A stretch of 64,000 nt of DNA from Lysobacter alkalisoli (GTDB lineage Bacteria > Pseudomonadota > Gammaproteobacteria > Xanthomonadales > Xanthomonadaceae), in the NCBI RefSeq assembly GCF_006547045.1, contig NZ_CP041242.1, forward strand, positions 3,234,001-3,298,000. The letters are read 5' to 3'. Shown piece after piece: positions 1-8,045 of the stretch (position 1 is the stretch's first letter; the number at the start of each line of letters is the position of its first letter). The translations under genes and the position numbers were made by a program. Under the pieces are notes generated by a model, which made no database searches, was not told where the DNA came from, and saw nothing but the letters and a program-made list of their open reading frames with translations.

Positions 1-741
1 CCAGCAGGCGCGTGGGGCATGGCGCCCGATCGCGGCTTCCAGCGCGTCGAGGTCGACGCCTTCGCGCGGATGGGTCGGCACCTCGATCGCTCGCAGGCCA
101 CTGCGCTCGAGCGTCTGCAGCACGGCGTAGAAACAGGGTGACTCGACCAGTACTGCGTCGCCGGGCCGGGTCACCGCGGCGATGCTCAGGTTCAGCGCCT
201 CCAGCGCGCCGTTGGTGATCACGATCTCATCGGCCGCCACCTCGATGCCGTCGACCAGATAACGCTGGCTGATCTGCCGACGCAGTTCGGCATGGCCCGG
301 GGTCAGGTCGTCGACCGTGCGCCACGGATCGAGCTCGACCGCGCTGGTCGCGAGCGCGCGCCCGAGCCGTGACAGCGGAAACAGCAGCGGGCTCGGGAAG
401 GCCGAGCCGAACGGGACAAGGTCGCGCTGCATCGCCGACTCCAGCACCCCGAACACCAGTGCGCTGACATCGAGCGTGCGCGAGTCGCCGTCCGGCCGCG
501 ACGGCGTCTCCGGCTCCGGCAACCGCGGCGGCGGGTGGGGGGCGACGTAGTAACCCGAACGCGGCCTTGACTCGACCAGCCCCTGCGCCTCCAGCAGGTA
601 ATAAGCCTGGAACACCGTCGCCGGACTCACCTTGCGGGCGGAACACGTCTGCCGCACCGACGGCAGCCGCTCGCCGGGACGGAACACGCCGGCCTGGATC
701 GAACGCGCGAGCTCCTCGGCGAGGGCGCGGTAGCGGGTCAT
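1..741 (-). CDS. MocR-type GntR/aminotransferase transcriptional regulator (partial)
   Basis: This is the first ~247 residues of a GntR/MocR-family regulator; the rest runs off the left edge. Residues 1-75 form a winged helix-turn-helix (RLPSVRQ, SPATVFQAYYLLEAQGLV, SGYYV). After a linker comes the start of a fold-type I aminotransferase-like domain (GHAELRRQI, EIVITNGALEALNL, VESPCFYAVLQTLE). The family binds pyridoxal phosphate in this second domain and often controls vitamin B6 or amino-acid genes. The PLP lysine would lie beyond the edge, so activity cannot be judged. The ATG at 741 gives a start directly before the conserved first helix (MTRYRALAEELARSI). It is divergent from the small membrane genes at 943-1427. 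The target is unknown. Confidence 0.85.
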   Translation of the reverse strand, partial: MTRYRALAEELARSIQAGVFRPGERLPSVRQTCSARKVSPATVFQAYYLLEAQGLVESRPRSGYYVAPHPPPRLPEPETPSRPDGDSRTLDVSALVFGVLESAMQRDLVPFGSAFPSPLLFPLSRLGRALATSAVELDPWRTVDDLTPGHAELRRQISQRYLVDGIEVAADEIVITNGALEALNLSIAAVTRPGDAVLVESPCFYAVLQTLERSGLRAIEVPTHPREGVDLDALEAAIGRHAPRACW

Positions 742-798
742 CGGTGCCGGGCGATCCTGGTTTTGGCGGGCCTGGTCTTGGTGGTCATGGGCTGAGCG

Positions 799-848
799 AT
801 CAACTGATACGGTTTTTTTCACCGTTTCTGATTCTACTGAATCTGATC
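799..848. promoter_or_regulatory. Possible MocR operator region with CTGAT direct repeats
   Basis: The AT-rich gap between the divergent regulator and the membrane genes holds CTGAT at 804-808, 828-832 and 843-847, plus CTGAA at 837-841, all in the same orientation. MocR proteins typically bind direct repeats close to their own promoter, so this is a reasonable operator candidate. The assignment is inference from position and repetition only. Confidence 0.3.
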
Positions 849-942
849 CTGCCTCCCTAGACTGTCACCACCTCTCCCAGGCCGGCCCCATGTCCCGGGC
901 ATCCAACTCAATCTCGCCCTGATCCTGTTCACGCCGTGGTTC

Positions 943-1224
943 GTGATCCTGTCGGTGCTGTTCTGGCGCTTCCCGCGCCAGCCGCGCGGATCGGCCCGCA
1001 CCACATTCGACAGCCTCGCCCTGGCGGTGGCCACAGCCGCCGCGTTCGCCGGCATGCATTGGGGCATGCGCAACGCCGACGCCTCGTACGGGGCGATGTG
1101 GCCGCAGGTCCTGGCGACCTCGGTCGCCTACGGTCTGTACCTTACGGCGATGACGGTCGCCCTGCTGATCCGCATGCGCTGGCTGCGCCGCCGGCCCTCT
1201 CCTCTCCCCGGAGCACAATCATGA
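943..1224 (+). CDS. Small integral membrane protein
   Basis: About 93 residues from a GTG start, with hydrophobic segments near residues 1-9, 24-40 and 52-75 and a basic tail. No family is recognised. The same frame stays open upstream (about 890-942) and reads as a good first membrane helix (NLALILFTPWFVIL), so the real start is probably further left, at a CTG or an altered start. The ATG at 890 is in another frame and stops after ten codons. The stop overlaps the next gene's ATG (ATGA at 1221-1224), so the two are probably translationally coupled. Confidence 0.6.
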   Translation: MILSVLFWRFPRQPRGSARTTFDSLALAVATAAAFAGMHWGMRNADASYGAMWPQVLATSVAYGLYLTAMTVALLIRMRWLRRRPSPLPGAQS

Positions 1225-1427
1225 AGACCCTGCTGGTCGTCGGCTTCCTCGCCCTGATCCTCTACAACCTCGGCGCCGCGCTTTACTACATGCTCACCGA
1301 CCGCGGCGAGAGCAAGCGCGCGGTCAATGCCCTGACCCGCCGCATCGCGCTGTCGATCGCACTGATCGGGCTGGTCGCCATCGGCATCGCCACCGGCTTC
1401 ATCGAGCCGCACGGCATCGGCGCGTAG
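1221..1427 (+). CDS. DUF2909-like twin-transmembrane protein
   Basis: A 68-residue protein beginning MKTLLVVGFLALI with two hydrophobic helices (about residues 3-23 and 43-61) joined by a short polar loop (TDRGESKRAVNALTRR). Size, the two-helix layout and the ALYYMLTD motif resemble the DUF2909 twin-transmembrane family, often found beside cytochrome-c oxidase assembly genes. No oxidase gene is visible here, so that role cannot be supported from context. It overlaps the upstream membrane gene by four bases. Confidence 0.65.
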   Translation: MKTLLVVGFLALILYNLGAALYYMLTDRGESKRAVNALTRRIALSIALIGLVAIGIATGFIEPHGIGA

Positions 1428-1430
1428 GCC

Positions 1431-2243
1431 TCACCCGTCGGCGGCGTCCGGCATTTCCATCAGCTGTTGCTGCAGGTCGTGCAGGATATCGGCGTCGCCC
1501 GGCAGCCATTGGCTGCCCGCCCCGGCATCGTCGGGCATGTCCGCATCGAGCCGGCACTCGATACCGCGGTAGCGGCGCTGGAACGCGCAGCGCGCGGCGT
1601 CCGGGTCGCGCAGGTCGTAGCCGATCAACCGCATCGCCAGCCACGGATCGAAGCCATCCGACGCCGGTGCGGGCGGCATGCGCGGCCATAGTCCGAAACC
1701 GGCCTCGGCCAGTCGTTGCCACGGGAAATGCGCGCTCGGGTCGCGCTTGCGGGTCGGGGCGATGTCGGCATGGCCCAGGATCAGATGGCGCGGAATGCCG
1801 AGCCGGGTGGTGATGTCCTCGAGCAGGACGATGATGGCCTCGACCTGCACATCCGGGAATGGCGAGGCGCCGTCGTTGTCGATCTCGATGCCGATCGAGT
1901 CTGAATTGAGGTCGCCGATGCCGCCCCAGCGGCTCGCGCCGGCATGCCAGGCCCGCTCCGACTCCGCCACCAGCTGATAGATGCGGCCGTCGGCGCCGAT
2001 CAGGTAATGCGCGCTGACCCGACCGCCGGAGTTGCGGGTCTGCAGGATCTCCAGCGCCGCCTCGGCACCCTTCACCTCGGTGTGGTGGAGCACGATCACG
2101 CGCGCGCGGCGCTCGTCGAAGTTCGACGAGGGGCGCCATTCGGCCAGTGGATTGCGTGCCGGCGCGGTCGTGCAGGCGGCAACGGCCAGCGCCATCGACA
2201 GTGGCAGCAGGTATCTGCAATGCGCGGCAAGCTGGGACAGCAC
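1431..2243 (-). CDS. amiD: N-acetylmuramoyl-L-alanine amidase, AmiD-like lipoprotein
   Basis: Cleaves the amide bond between MurNAc and the stem peptide (Amidase_2 fold). It carries a lipoprotein signal ending LAVAAC, so it should be an outer-membrane lipoprotein. Zinc-site motifs are visible: VIVLHHTE, then GHADIAPTRKRDPSAHFPW, with the central NSDSIGIEIDNDG of the family. The C-terminal ~100 residues match the helical extension seen in AmiD. I chose the GTG at 2243, which has GAAGGA seven bases upstream and gives a compact signal peptide; an upstream GTG at 2273 adds ten residues. It is divergent from the GFA gene across a strong palindrome at 2336-2356. Confidence 0.85.
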   Translation of the reverse strand: MLSQLAAHCRYLLPLSMALAVAACTTAPARNPLAEWRPSSNFDERRARVIVLHHTEVKGAEAALEILQTRNSGGRVSAHYLIGADGRIYQLVAESERAWHAGASRWGGIGDLNSDSIGIEIDNDGASPFPDVQVEAIIVLLEDITTRLGIPRHLILGHADIAPTRKRDPSAHFPWQRLAEAGFGLWPRMPPAPASDGFDPWLAMRLIGYDLRDPDAARCAFQRRYRGIECRLDADMPDDAGAGSQWLPGDADILHDLQQQLMEMPDAADG

Positions 2244-2335
2244 GACAACGTCCTTCTCGACCCGGAGTCGCACAGCCTAGCGTCCTTTCGATGCGCCGGC
2301 TTCTGTTCCATGACGGGCCGGTTTCCCGCACACCC

Positions 2336-2356
2336 TGCTGACACACTTTGTCAGCA
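2336..2356. promoter_or_regulatory. Operator-like inverted repeat between amiD and a GFA gene
   Basis: TGCTGACA, a five-base spacer, then TGTCAGCA: perfect 8-bp arms in the divergent intergenic region. There is no T tract, so it does not look like a terminator. It sits 49 bases before the GFA start and about 90 before the amidase start, a normal place for a dimeric regulator. The regulator is unknown. Confidence 0.45.
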
Positions 2357-2404
2357 AGGTGCACGCATACTGGCACCCAGCCTCCATCACGGGAATCATG
2401 GACC

Positions 2405-2773
2405 ATGCGCCTACAGGGAAGCTGCCATTGCGGCCGCACGCGTTTTGAAGTCGACACCGCCCCCGCCAGCGTTACCCGCTGCACCTGCTCGATCTGCAGC
2501 AAGCGCGGCGCGCTCTGGGCCTACTACACCCCGGACAGCTTCCGTCTGCTGACGGATGGGGACGACGTGGCCACCTACCGCTGGGGCTCGGAGACGGTAA
2601 AGCTGAACTTCTGCGCGACCTGCGGCTGCGGCACCTTCAACGAGTCCCCGGACTGGTCCAAGGGCGAGCCCGACTTCGAGCACCCGAAGATCGGCGTCAA
2701 TGCGCGCCTGTTCGACGACTTCGACCTTGATGCAGTGCCGGTGGAGACCATCGACGGCCGCAATCTCTGGTAA
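2405..2773 (+). CDS. GFA-family zinc protein
   Basis: A 122-residue protein of the GFA (glutathione-dependent formaldehyde-activating enzyme-like, CENP-V) fold. The cysteine pattern is complete: CHCGRTRF near the start, CTCSICSKRGALW, then CATCGCGTFN. Most bacterial members bind zinc and have no proven formaldehyde role, so the substrate is open. The ATG at 2405 places the first CHCG at the usual residue position. A second, divergent GFA gene lies at 8046-8420. The next gene (MmcQ/YjbR-like) starts 30 bases downstream. Confidence 0.85.
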   Translation: MRLQGSCHCGRTRFEVDTAPASVTRCTCSICSKRGALWAYYTPDSFRLLTDGDDVATYRWGSETVKLNFCATCGCGTFNESPDWSKGEPDFEHPKIGVNARLFDDFDLDAVPVETIDGRNLW

Positions 2774-2803
2774 CGCGCATCGGCTTCTGCCATCACCCAC
2801 ACC

Positions 2804-3163
2804 ATGGACACCGAACAGCTCAAGGATTTCTGCGCATCGCTGCCCGGCGCCCGTGTGCAGTTGCACGACAACGGGCCGAACATCCTGGTCCATGACGTCG
2901 GCGGCAAGCGTTTTGCGTATTTCAAGACCAGTGAGCCTGAGCGCTGGCGCTTCAGCATCAAGGTCACGCCGGAGCGTTTTCTCGAACTGACCGGCGTGCC
3001 GGGCATCAAGCCGGCACGCTGGCTGGGGCGTTTCCACTGGGTCACCATCGTCGACGTGCGGACCGTGCCCGAGGACTATCTGCGCGAGCTGGTCCGCTGG
3101 TCGTACGACAAAGCCATCGGCGGGCTCACGCGGGCCCGCCGGCGGCAACTGCTCGGCGACTGA
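2804..3163 (+). CDS. MmcQ/YjbR family protein
   Basis: A 119-residue protein beginning MDTEQLKDFCASLPGA, the usual opening of the MmcQ/YjbR family (CyaY-like fold, proposed DNA-binding or stress role). It shows the family's central KRFAYFK, the ISIKVTPERF-type strand, and GIKPARWLGRFHWVTI with the terminal YLRELVRWSYDKA helix. Length is typical. It probably shares a transcript with the GFA gene 30 bases upstream. The biological function of the family is not settled. Confidence 0.85.
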   Translation: MDTEQLKDFCASLPGARVQLHDNGPNILVHDVGGKRFAYFKTSEPERWRFSIKVTPERFLELTGVPGIKPARWLGRFHWVTIVDVRTVPEDYLRELVRWSYDKAIGGLTRARRRQLLGD

Positions 3164-3175
3164 ACGGCGCGGCGT

Positions 3176-3697
3176 TCAGCGCTCGATGCCGGCTCCCATG
3201 TAATCCAGCTTGCCCAGCCGGACGCCGGACTGGCGCAGGATCGCGTAGGCGATGCCGACGTGGAAGAACAGGTTCGGCAGCACGAAGTCGAGCAGGTAGG
3301 CCTGCCCCTTGTACTCGAGTCTTTCCTTGCCGAAATTCAGCGTGATGTCGCGGTCCTCGCCACCGTCGACCTGCTCCGGCTGCACGCTGCGCATGAACGC
3401 GATCGCACGTTCGACGCGCGCGTACAGTTCGTCGAAGGCGGTCTCGTCGTCATCGAATCGCGGCGGCTCGATGCCGGCCAGCCGGGCGGAGCCGTTCTTG
3501 ACCATGTCGGTGGCGATCTGCACCTGCCTTGCCAGCGGCAGCATGTCGGGCGCCAGCCGTGCCTGCAGCAGTGCCTCGGGGGCATAGCCGTGGGCGACGG
3601 CATGCGCCTCGCCCTTCTTCAGTACATGGACCAGGTTCTGCAGGGTATGGATGAAGACGGGCACGGAGGCCGGATACATCGACAAGGAAATGCTCAT
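3176..3697 (-). CDS. DUF1993 family protein
   Basis: About 173 residues starting MSISLSMYPASVPVFIHTLQNL. Motifs (ARLAPDMLPLARQVQIATD, PNLFFHVGIAYAILRQ near the C-terminus) are those of the DUF1993 family, which has a DinB/YfiT-like four-helix fold. Family members may bind a metal through histidines, but the function is unknown. I chose the ATG at 3697 over an upstream in-frame start at 3724 because the conserved family start is MSIS. It is convergent with the MmcQ-like gene, with only 12 bases between. Confidence 0.8.
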   Translation of the reverse strand: MSISLSMYPASVPVFIHTLQNLVHVLKKGEAHAVAHGYAPEALLQARLAPDMLPLARQVQIATDMVKNGSARLAGIEPPRFDDDETAFDELYARVERAIAFMRSVQPEQVDGGEDRDITLNFGKERLEYKGQAYLLDFVLPNLFFHVGIAYAILRQSGVRLGKLDYMGAGIER

Positions 3698-3834
3698 GGC
3701 GGTACTCGGGAAGGTGGAGCGCAAACGCTACCCATCCGCCCCGCGCACGGCCAGAGGCCGGCGCGGGAATATCCATCCCGGACGCGGGTCAATCGCGGCG
3801 CAGGCAGTGACCCGGCCTTGCGGCCGGGACATGC

Positions 3835-4263
3835 TCAGCCCAGCCAGCCTCGTGCGTCGGCCTTCTTCGCGTACAGCCACAGCCCGAGCGCGATCAGCAG
3901 GATCACCGCCGGCATCACCAGGCTCGACGGCCCGAGCAGCGACCAGGCCGGGGTCGCCGCAAAGCTGCCGACGATCTGCAGCACCACCATGACCAGCGAC
4001 ACCATGAACAACATCACCGCCCAGCGCTTCCTGAGCAGCAACCCGAACGCGCCCAACACGCCGGCCGCCACCGCAGCGCCCCACAGCACGTTGATCCACG
4101 ACGGCGTGGCCTCGTATACCTCGCGCTGGGCATCCGGCATCGCCGCCGCCTGTTCGGGCGTCATCGCGATCGTGAGCAGGAACACCAGCACGCCAAGCAG
4201 ATTCCACAACAAGGCGATTACTGCGATCAACCAGTACGACTTCGGGCGTGCGGCAGCATTCAT
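3835..4263 (-). CDS. Integral membrane protein, four predicted helices
   Basis: A 142-residue membrane protein with hydrophobic segments at about residues 11-31, 58-77, 84-106 and 114-133 and a periplasmic-looking loop (TPEQAAAMPDAQREVYEATPSW). The pattern resembles the small sugar-transport-like hypothetical membrane proteins found near DUF1993 genes, but no catalytic motif is visible and no function is assigned. The start at 4263 places a short basic N-terminus before the first helix. Confidence 0.7.
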   Translation of the reverse strand: MNAAARPKSYWLIAVIALLWNLLGVLVFLLTIAMTPEQAAAMPDAQREVYEATPSWINVLWGAAVAAGVLGAFGLLLRKRWAVMLFMVSLVMVVLQIVGSFAATPAWSLLGPSSLVMPAVILLIALGLWLYAKKADARGWLG

Positions 4264-4368
4264 CACTTCCCTCCCCAGGGGTTGGCAGAACGGCGATGAT
4301 GCGAGGGTACGCCGGTTCCGGTTTCCACGCAGCACCTGACGACATCGCCGCTGACAGGCCAGTCCCGC

Positions 4369-4803
4369 TCAGTGCGATACGGCCGAGGACGACAAGCCAT
4401 CCGGCGTGGTCGGCATATCCCCGGCCCGCCGTTCCTGGCGCTCGGCTTCGAGCATCTCCAGGTACTGCGGCAGCGACTTGCCGGCCGCCATCGCCTCATG
4501 GGCGGCGGCGGCGTCCAGCGCGGCCGAAACATGCAGTTCCAGCTTGCGACCGGCATCGGCCTGCACCGCCACCGCGTGCCTGAGCATCGCAAGCATCATC
4601 GCCGCACTCTCGGTCCCACTCAGGGCCTTGCCGCCGAGCACCATCACCCATTCGCGATCGCGCAATCCGGCCCCGCCGACAACATTGCCATCGGCATCGA
4701 TCAGCTGCGCGTGGGGCTGGAGGGTATCGCCGAGACGGCGGATCGGACGATCGGGAGCCTGCTTCCTGCGCGCGTCGCGCCGGATTTTGGAATGACGGGA
4801 CAT
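4369..4803 (-). CDS. Conserved-looking cytoplasmic protein of unknown function
   Basis: A soluble 144-residue protein with a very basic N-terminus (MSRHSKIRRDARRKQ), a middle section (HAQLIDADGNVVGGAGLRD, KALSGTESAAMMLAMLRHA) and a helical, acidic C-terminus (LPQYLEMLEAERQER). The basic head could bind nucleic acid, but that is only a guess. No known domain is recognised. The start at 4803 follows GGAGAGG-like sequence at a usable distance. It stands alone between two minus-strand units. Confidence 0.65.
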   Translation of the reverse strand: MSRHSKIRRDARRKQAPDRPIRRLGDTLQPHAQLIDADGNVVGGAGLRDREWVMVLGGKALSGTESAAMMLAMLRHAVAVQADAGRKLELHVSAALDAAAAHEAMAAGKSLPQYLEMLEAERQERRAGDMPTTPDGLSSSAVSH

Positions 4804-4869
4804 GGCGACCTCTCCGCACACTGCTTCACGCACAGTGTGCCGCATGCCGGACCGCGGTGGTACAGGAAA

Positions 4870-5313
4870 TTACTCGCCGCCCGAATCCTTCCTGTCGAAA
4901 CGGCGGTCGAAGCAATGGCGGTCGGCCGGATGGTGCCATCTGTCGAGATAACCACTGCCCCCAATCTCACGGGCGGTGTCGGTCGCGAACGTGGCGCACA
5001 GGCGGATCGAGCGCAGGCCCGTCACCTCATACCCGTAGGCCTCGCCATCGACCGGGTCGCCGGACGGCAGAGGTAGACCGGGGCGCCGGGCGAGGGCTGC
5101 AAGCGTCTCCGGCAGGGCGCCGTGTTCGTCCAGATGGATGCGCACGGCACGTTCGATACGCTCGAGGTCGCGCACGCGCTTCTCGTCGATCCGCATGTCG
5201 CGTCGGGCCGACGGCGGATCCATCACCACGACCGCTGTGACCACGGTGGCGACTACCACGACGCTGGCCACGATCGCCAGCCAACGCCCCTCGCCCGCAA
5301 TGCCTCCACTCAT
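4870..5313 (-). CDS. Single-span membrane protein with pseudopilin-like tail
   Basis: 147 residues with one hydrophobic helix at about residues 12-33, then a periplasmic region. The stretch RDLERIERAVRIHLDEHG..LPETLAAL....GDPVDGEAYGYE resembles the region after the helix of type II pseudopilins, where a short peptide count is followed by DP.TG..Y.Y. It lacks a prepilin peptidase site, so it is probably not exported as a pilin. The ATG overlaps the stop of the DUF5671 gene (ATGA at 5310-5313), so the two form an operon. Confidence 0.7.
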   Translation of the reverse strand: MSGGIAGEGRWLAIVASVVVVATVVTAVVVMDPPSARRDMRIDEKRVRDLERIERAVRIHLDEHGALPETLAALARRPGLPLPSGDPVDGEAYGYEVTGLRSIRLCATFATDTAREIGGSGYLDRWHHPADRHCFDRRFDRKDSGGE

Positions 5314-5954
5314 GCCTCCCGCTCCTCGCGTCGCAGGTCGCCGAGGTAGTAGCCGAAGACTGTCCCGGCAATCACCGCCACCACCAGCACCTTGAGCACG
5401 AAGCGCAGGGTCAACTCGCCGCCGAGCAGGTTGAACACCAGCGTGATCATGTCGCCGACCAGCACGGCCGAGGCTACGAACAGGGTCAGGTAGGTCAGCC
5501 AACGCCTCACCGCCGACAGGCGCTTGACCGGACTGCGTGCCAACTCGCGGCCCAGATAACGGGCGACGAACAGGAACACCGGGAACGCGATGACCAACGA
5601 TGCCACCGACCAACGCATAGATCGCTCCAGCCGGCCAATGACGTATTCGGAATCCGCCGGGTCCGGTAGCGCGCGGGTGATCAGGTCGAACAACAGGCTG
5701 CCCAGGTGATAGGCGGCGACGTACAACGTGGTGAACAGCACAAGGTAGAGGAACGCCTCACGTGCAGACAGGTATGGGCGCGGGCGCGGCACTGGAATCG
5801 CAGACGGGATATCCGCCCAGACATCCAAGGCACTCACTACCTGTTCGGGCGGCCATCCGGCCCGGGCCAGAGTGGCCCGTATTTCCTCGCGAGCGACGCC
5901 TGCCGCCAATGACTCGCGAACGAACAGTTCCAGATCCTGCGTTGCCGACGCCAT
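5310..5954 (-). CDS. DUF5671 domain membrane protein
   Basis: 214 residues. The first ~45 form a soluble helical head (LELFVRESLAAGVAREEIRATLARAGWPPEQVVSAL cut short here) typical of proteins that carry DUF5671. Then come four membrane helices at about 66-88, 113-132, 147-167 and 184-202. The head resembles the short SHOCT-like module found in membrane-bound regulators, but the function is unknown. It is the first gene of a two-gene unit with the pseudopilin-like gene downstream. Confidence 0.75.
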   Translation of the reverse strand: MASATQDLELFVRESLAAGVAREEIRATLARAGWPPEQVVSALDVWADIPSAIPVPRPRPYLSAREAFLYLVLFTTLYVAAYHLGSLLFDLITRALPDPADSEYVIGRLERSMRWSVASLVIAFPVFLFVARYLGRELARSPVKRLSAVRRWLTYLTLFVASAVLVGDMITLVFNLLGGELTLRFVLKVLVVAVIAGTVFGYYLGDLRREEREA

Positions 5955-6028
5955 GCGTGCTCCCTTCGCGGCTCGTGGCCCGCGTATCCGATGCCGGGAA
6001 ATCTAGCAGATCACCGGCGTATCCGGCC

Positions 6029-6502
6029 TCAGCCGCGTACTGCGAACGGCTTGCCGGTCAGCAGGTTGATGTAGGGCTGGCGGTCGACATGGTGGAACAG
6101 GTAGGTCCGCCGCACCGCGCCGTCAGTGTGTGCCGGCACCAATCCGCGCAGGGCCGTCATCAACGCCGCGTCGCCCTCCGCGGTCGAATTGGGCCATCGC
6201 GGGTAGAAGCCGACGACGATGATGTCGTCCGCATCGTCGAGCAGTTCCAGCTCGTCGTAGAGGAAGCCGTCGTCTTCGTTCTCGTAGGCCATCCGCGCGG
6301 ATTCGGCCAGCGAAACGCCGTCGCCAAGCCGGTAGGCACCGGTCGCGACCACCGGGACCCGGGCACCATTGTGATCGGTGGTGTCGACGACGATGTCGAT
6401 GACGCCGGCCTCGGGGTGGCGTTGGAGGAAACGGGCAAAACCGGCCAGTGGCGATGGCGCGACGGCGGCGGACATGTTCGGAGCGGATTGGCGGGGCGGC
6501 AT
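6029..6502 (-). CDS. Small acidic protein of unknown function
   Basis: About 157 residues, soluble and acidic, with a coherent fold-like pattern (GVIDIVVDTTDHNGARVPVVATGAYRL cut into strands, then ADDIIVVGFYPRWPNSTAEGDAAL). No family is recognised. In-frame starts exist at 6514 (GTG), 6502 and 6475 (ATG); none has a strong ribosome binding site. Codon usage is like that of the neighbours. Confidence 0.55.
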   Translation of the reverse strand: MPPRQSAPNMSAAVAPSPLAGFARFLQRHPEAGVIDIVVDTTDHNGARVPVVATGAYRLGDGVSLAESARMAYENEDDGFLYDELELLDDADDIIVVGFYPRWPNSTAEGDAALMTALRGLVPAHTDGAVRRTYLFHHVDRQPYINLLTGKPFAVRG

Positions 6503-6728
6503 GGATGGACTCACGTGGCGGGGTCACGCGGGTTACATGAAGGCCTAGTGCAGGCGCCTGGACGCAACCTTACCCAACTCCGGGCCGGATTTCGCGGGGG
6601 GTGACATCCGGCCCGCGACCCGGTGCCCGGACCCGGCCACAATGACACCCTGGACAACGGCCCGGGAGCACGCGATGGGACATCTGCAACGTGGCAGTCC
6701 GAAAGGATGGCAGCAGACAGGAAGCCGC

Positions 6729-7427
6729 ATGGCGCCTCACGCAGCAGGCATGCTCGCGATCGCCATGGCGGCGGTGCTGGCCATCAGCTGCAGCGCCGGG
6801 CCGCCGGCCGCGCCATCGGCCGATGACGCCCCGGCCACGGCAGGCGAGCCCCGGTCGGCCCCAGCCGATGAAGATCCGCTCGACCTGCCGCCTGTCGACG
6901 CGGTGTACGACCTCATCTCGCTCGCCCCCGAGGACAGTCCGCGCCCGGCACGCACCCCGGACGTGGTCTACGTGCCAACCCCGCAGGAGGTGGTGGACGC
7001 GATGCTGGAGATCGCCGATGTCGGCCCCGGCGACGTGGTCTACGACCTCGGTTCCGGCGATGGCCGCATTCCGATCACCGCCGCCCAGCGCTGGGGCACG
7101 CGCGGGGTCGGCATCGAACTGCACCCGCTACTCGTGCGCGAGGCCAACCTCGCCGCCCACCGCGAAGGCGTGGACGACAAGGTGACCTTCATCGAGGGCG
7201 ACATGTTCGAGCTCGACCTGACCAGCGCGACCGTGGTCACCCTGTACCTGCTGCCCGACCTCAACCTGCGCCTGCGGCCGAAGCTGCTGCGGCTCGCCCC
7301 CGGCACCCGCATCGTCACCCACAACTACCACATGGGCGACTGGGTACCGCAGCGGCAGCGGATCATCGGCGACTCGGTGGTCTACTACTGGACCGTGCCG
7401 GAGGAGATTCCGGCGCACTTGCGCTGA
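6729..7427 (+). CDS. SAM-dependent methyltransferase-like lipoprotein
   Basis: About 232 residues. The N-terminus is a lipoprotein signal (AVLAISC), followed by a ~45-residue acidic, proline-rich linker and then a class I methyltransferase core: VVYDLGSGDGR (motif I), GVGIELHP (motif II acidic residue), TFIEGDMFELD, and a VVTLYLLPDLNLRLRPKL helix. The substrate is unknown. A SAM-dependent enzyme tethered outside the cytoplasm is puzzling, because SAM is not expected there. Upstream in-frame ATGs at 6642 and 6675 would lengthen the N-terminus; 6729 gives the most normal signal peptide. Confidence 0.75.
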   Translation: MAPHAAGMLAIAMAAVLAISCSAGPPAAPSADDAPATAGEPRSAPADEDPLDLPPVDAVYDLISLAPEDSPRPARTPDVVYVPTPQEVVDAMLEIADVGPGDVVYDLGSGDGRIPITAAQRWGTRGVGIELHPLLVREANLAAHREGVDDKVTFIEGDMFELDLTSATVVTLYLLPDLNLRLRPKLLRLAPGTRIVTHNYHMGDWVPQRQRIIGDSVVYYWTVPEEIPAHLR

Positions 7428-7456
7428 CGGCGCCGGATCAACGGATACGATCGGTA

Positions 7457-7903
7457 TCAGCCCAGCGCTTCGAGCGCGGCCAGCACCTCGCGCTTGCCCT
7501 TGCCGCGCAGCGCGGCAATACGCTCCAGCTGCTCGGCCGGAGGACGGGTGATGCCCTTCTCCCAGTTGTAGACCGTTGGGCCGCTGACACCGAGCAGGCG
7601 CCCGAAATCCGCCGCCGCCAGTCCCAGCCGGTCGCGCAACTTGCGCAGGCCCGCGGGCGAGAAACGGCGCGGCTTGGACGAGCCCTTGGATGCGGCAACA
7701 GGCGGCGCGGCCGACATCGCAAAGCGGGAAGCTTTGCCCAAGGTCGTCAATTCCCTGCGCAGTTCGGCATTCTCACGCTTGAGCGCTGCGACATCGCGGC
7801 GCAGGCTCGCGACGTGCTTGCGCATCGGATCGATGGTCTTGCGCAGTTCCTTGCGCGCCAGACGTGCCACTTCCTCCTTGAGGGCACCGGCGAAATTGGA
7901 CAT
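7457..7903 (-). CDS. Coiled-coil helix-turn-helix DNA-binding protein
   Basis: 148 residues. Residues ~1-60 are a charged coiled coil with heptads (RKHVASLRRDVAALKREN), then a serine/proline linker. Residues ~80-140 form a Cro/XRE-type helix-turn-helix (LRKLRDRLGLAAADFGRLL, VSGPTVYNWEKG). This order fits an oligomeric transcription factor. Its target is unknown; it sits alone between a plus-strand methyltransferase-like gene and a GFA gene. Confidence 0.8.
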   Translation of the reverse strand: MSNFAGALKEEVARLARKELRKTIDPMRKHVASLRRDVAALKRENAELRRELTTLGKASRFAMSAAPPVAASKGSSKPRRFSPAGLRKLRDRLGLAAADFGRLLGVSGPTVYNWEKGITRPPAEQLERIAALRGKGKREVLAALEALG

Positions 7904-8045
7904 GTGAAAGCCTCGCGCTATGGAAAGGGTGAGTGTCAGGATAGGCCGATTGTGCGGGAAATAGAAACGCAGGAATCCATCGCCGCCAGCTTATGGGCAA
8001 TATTAGAAACGGCGCCGGGACCGGACACAGCTATCAAGGATCCGT

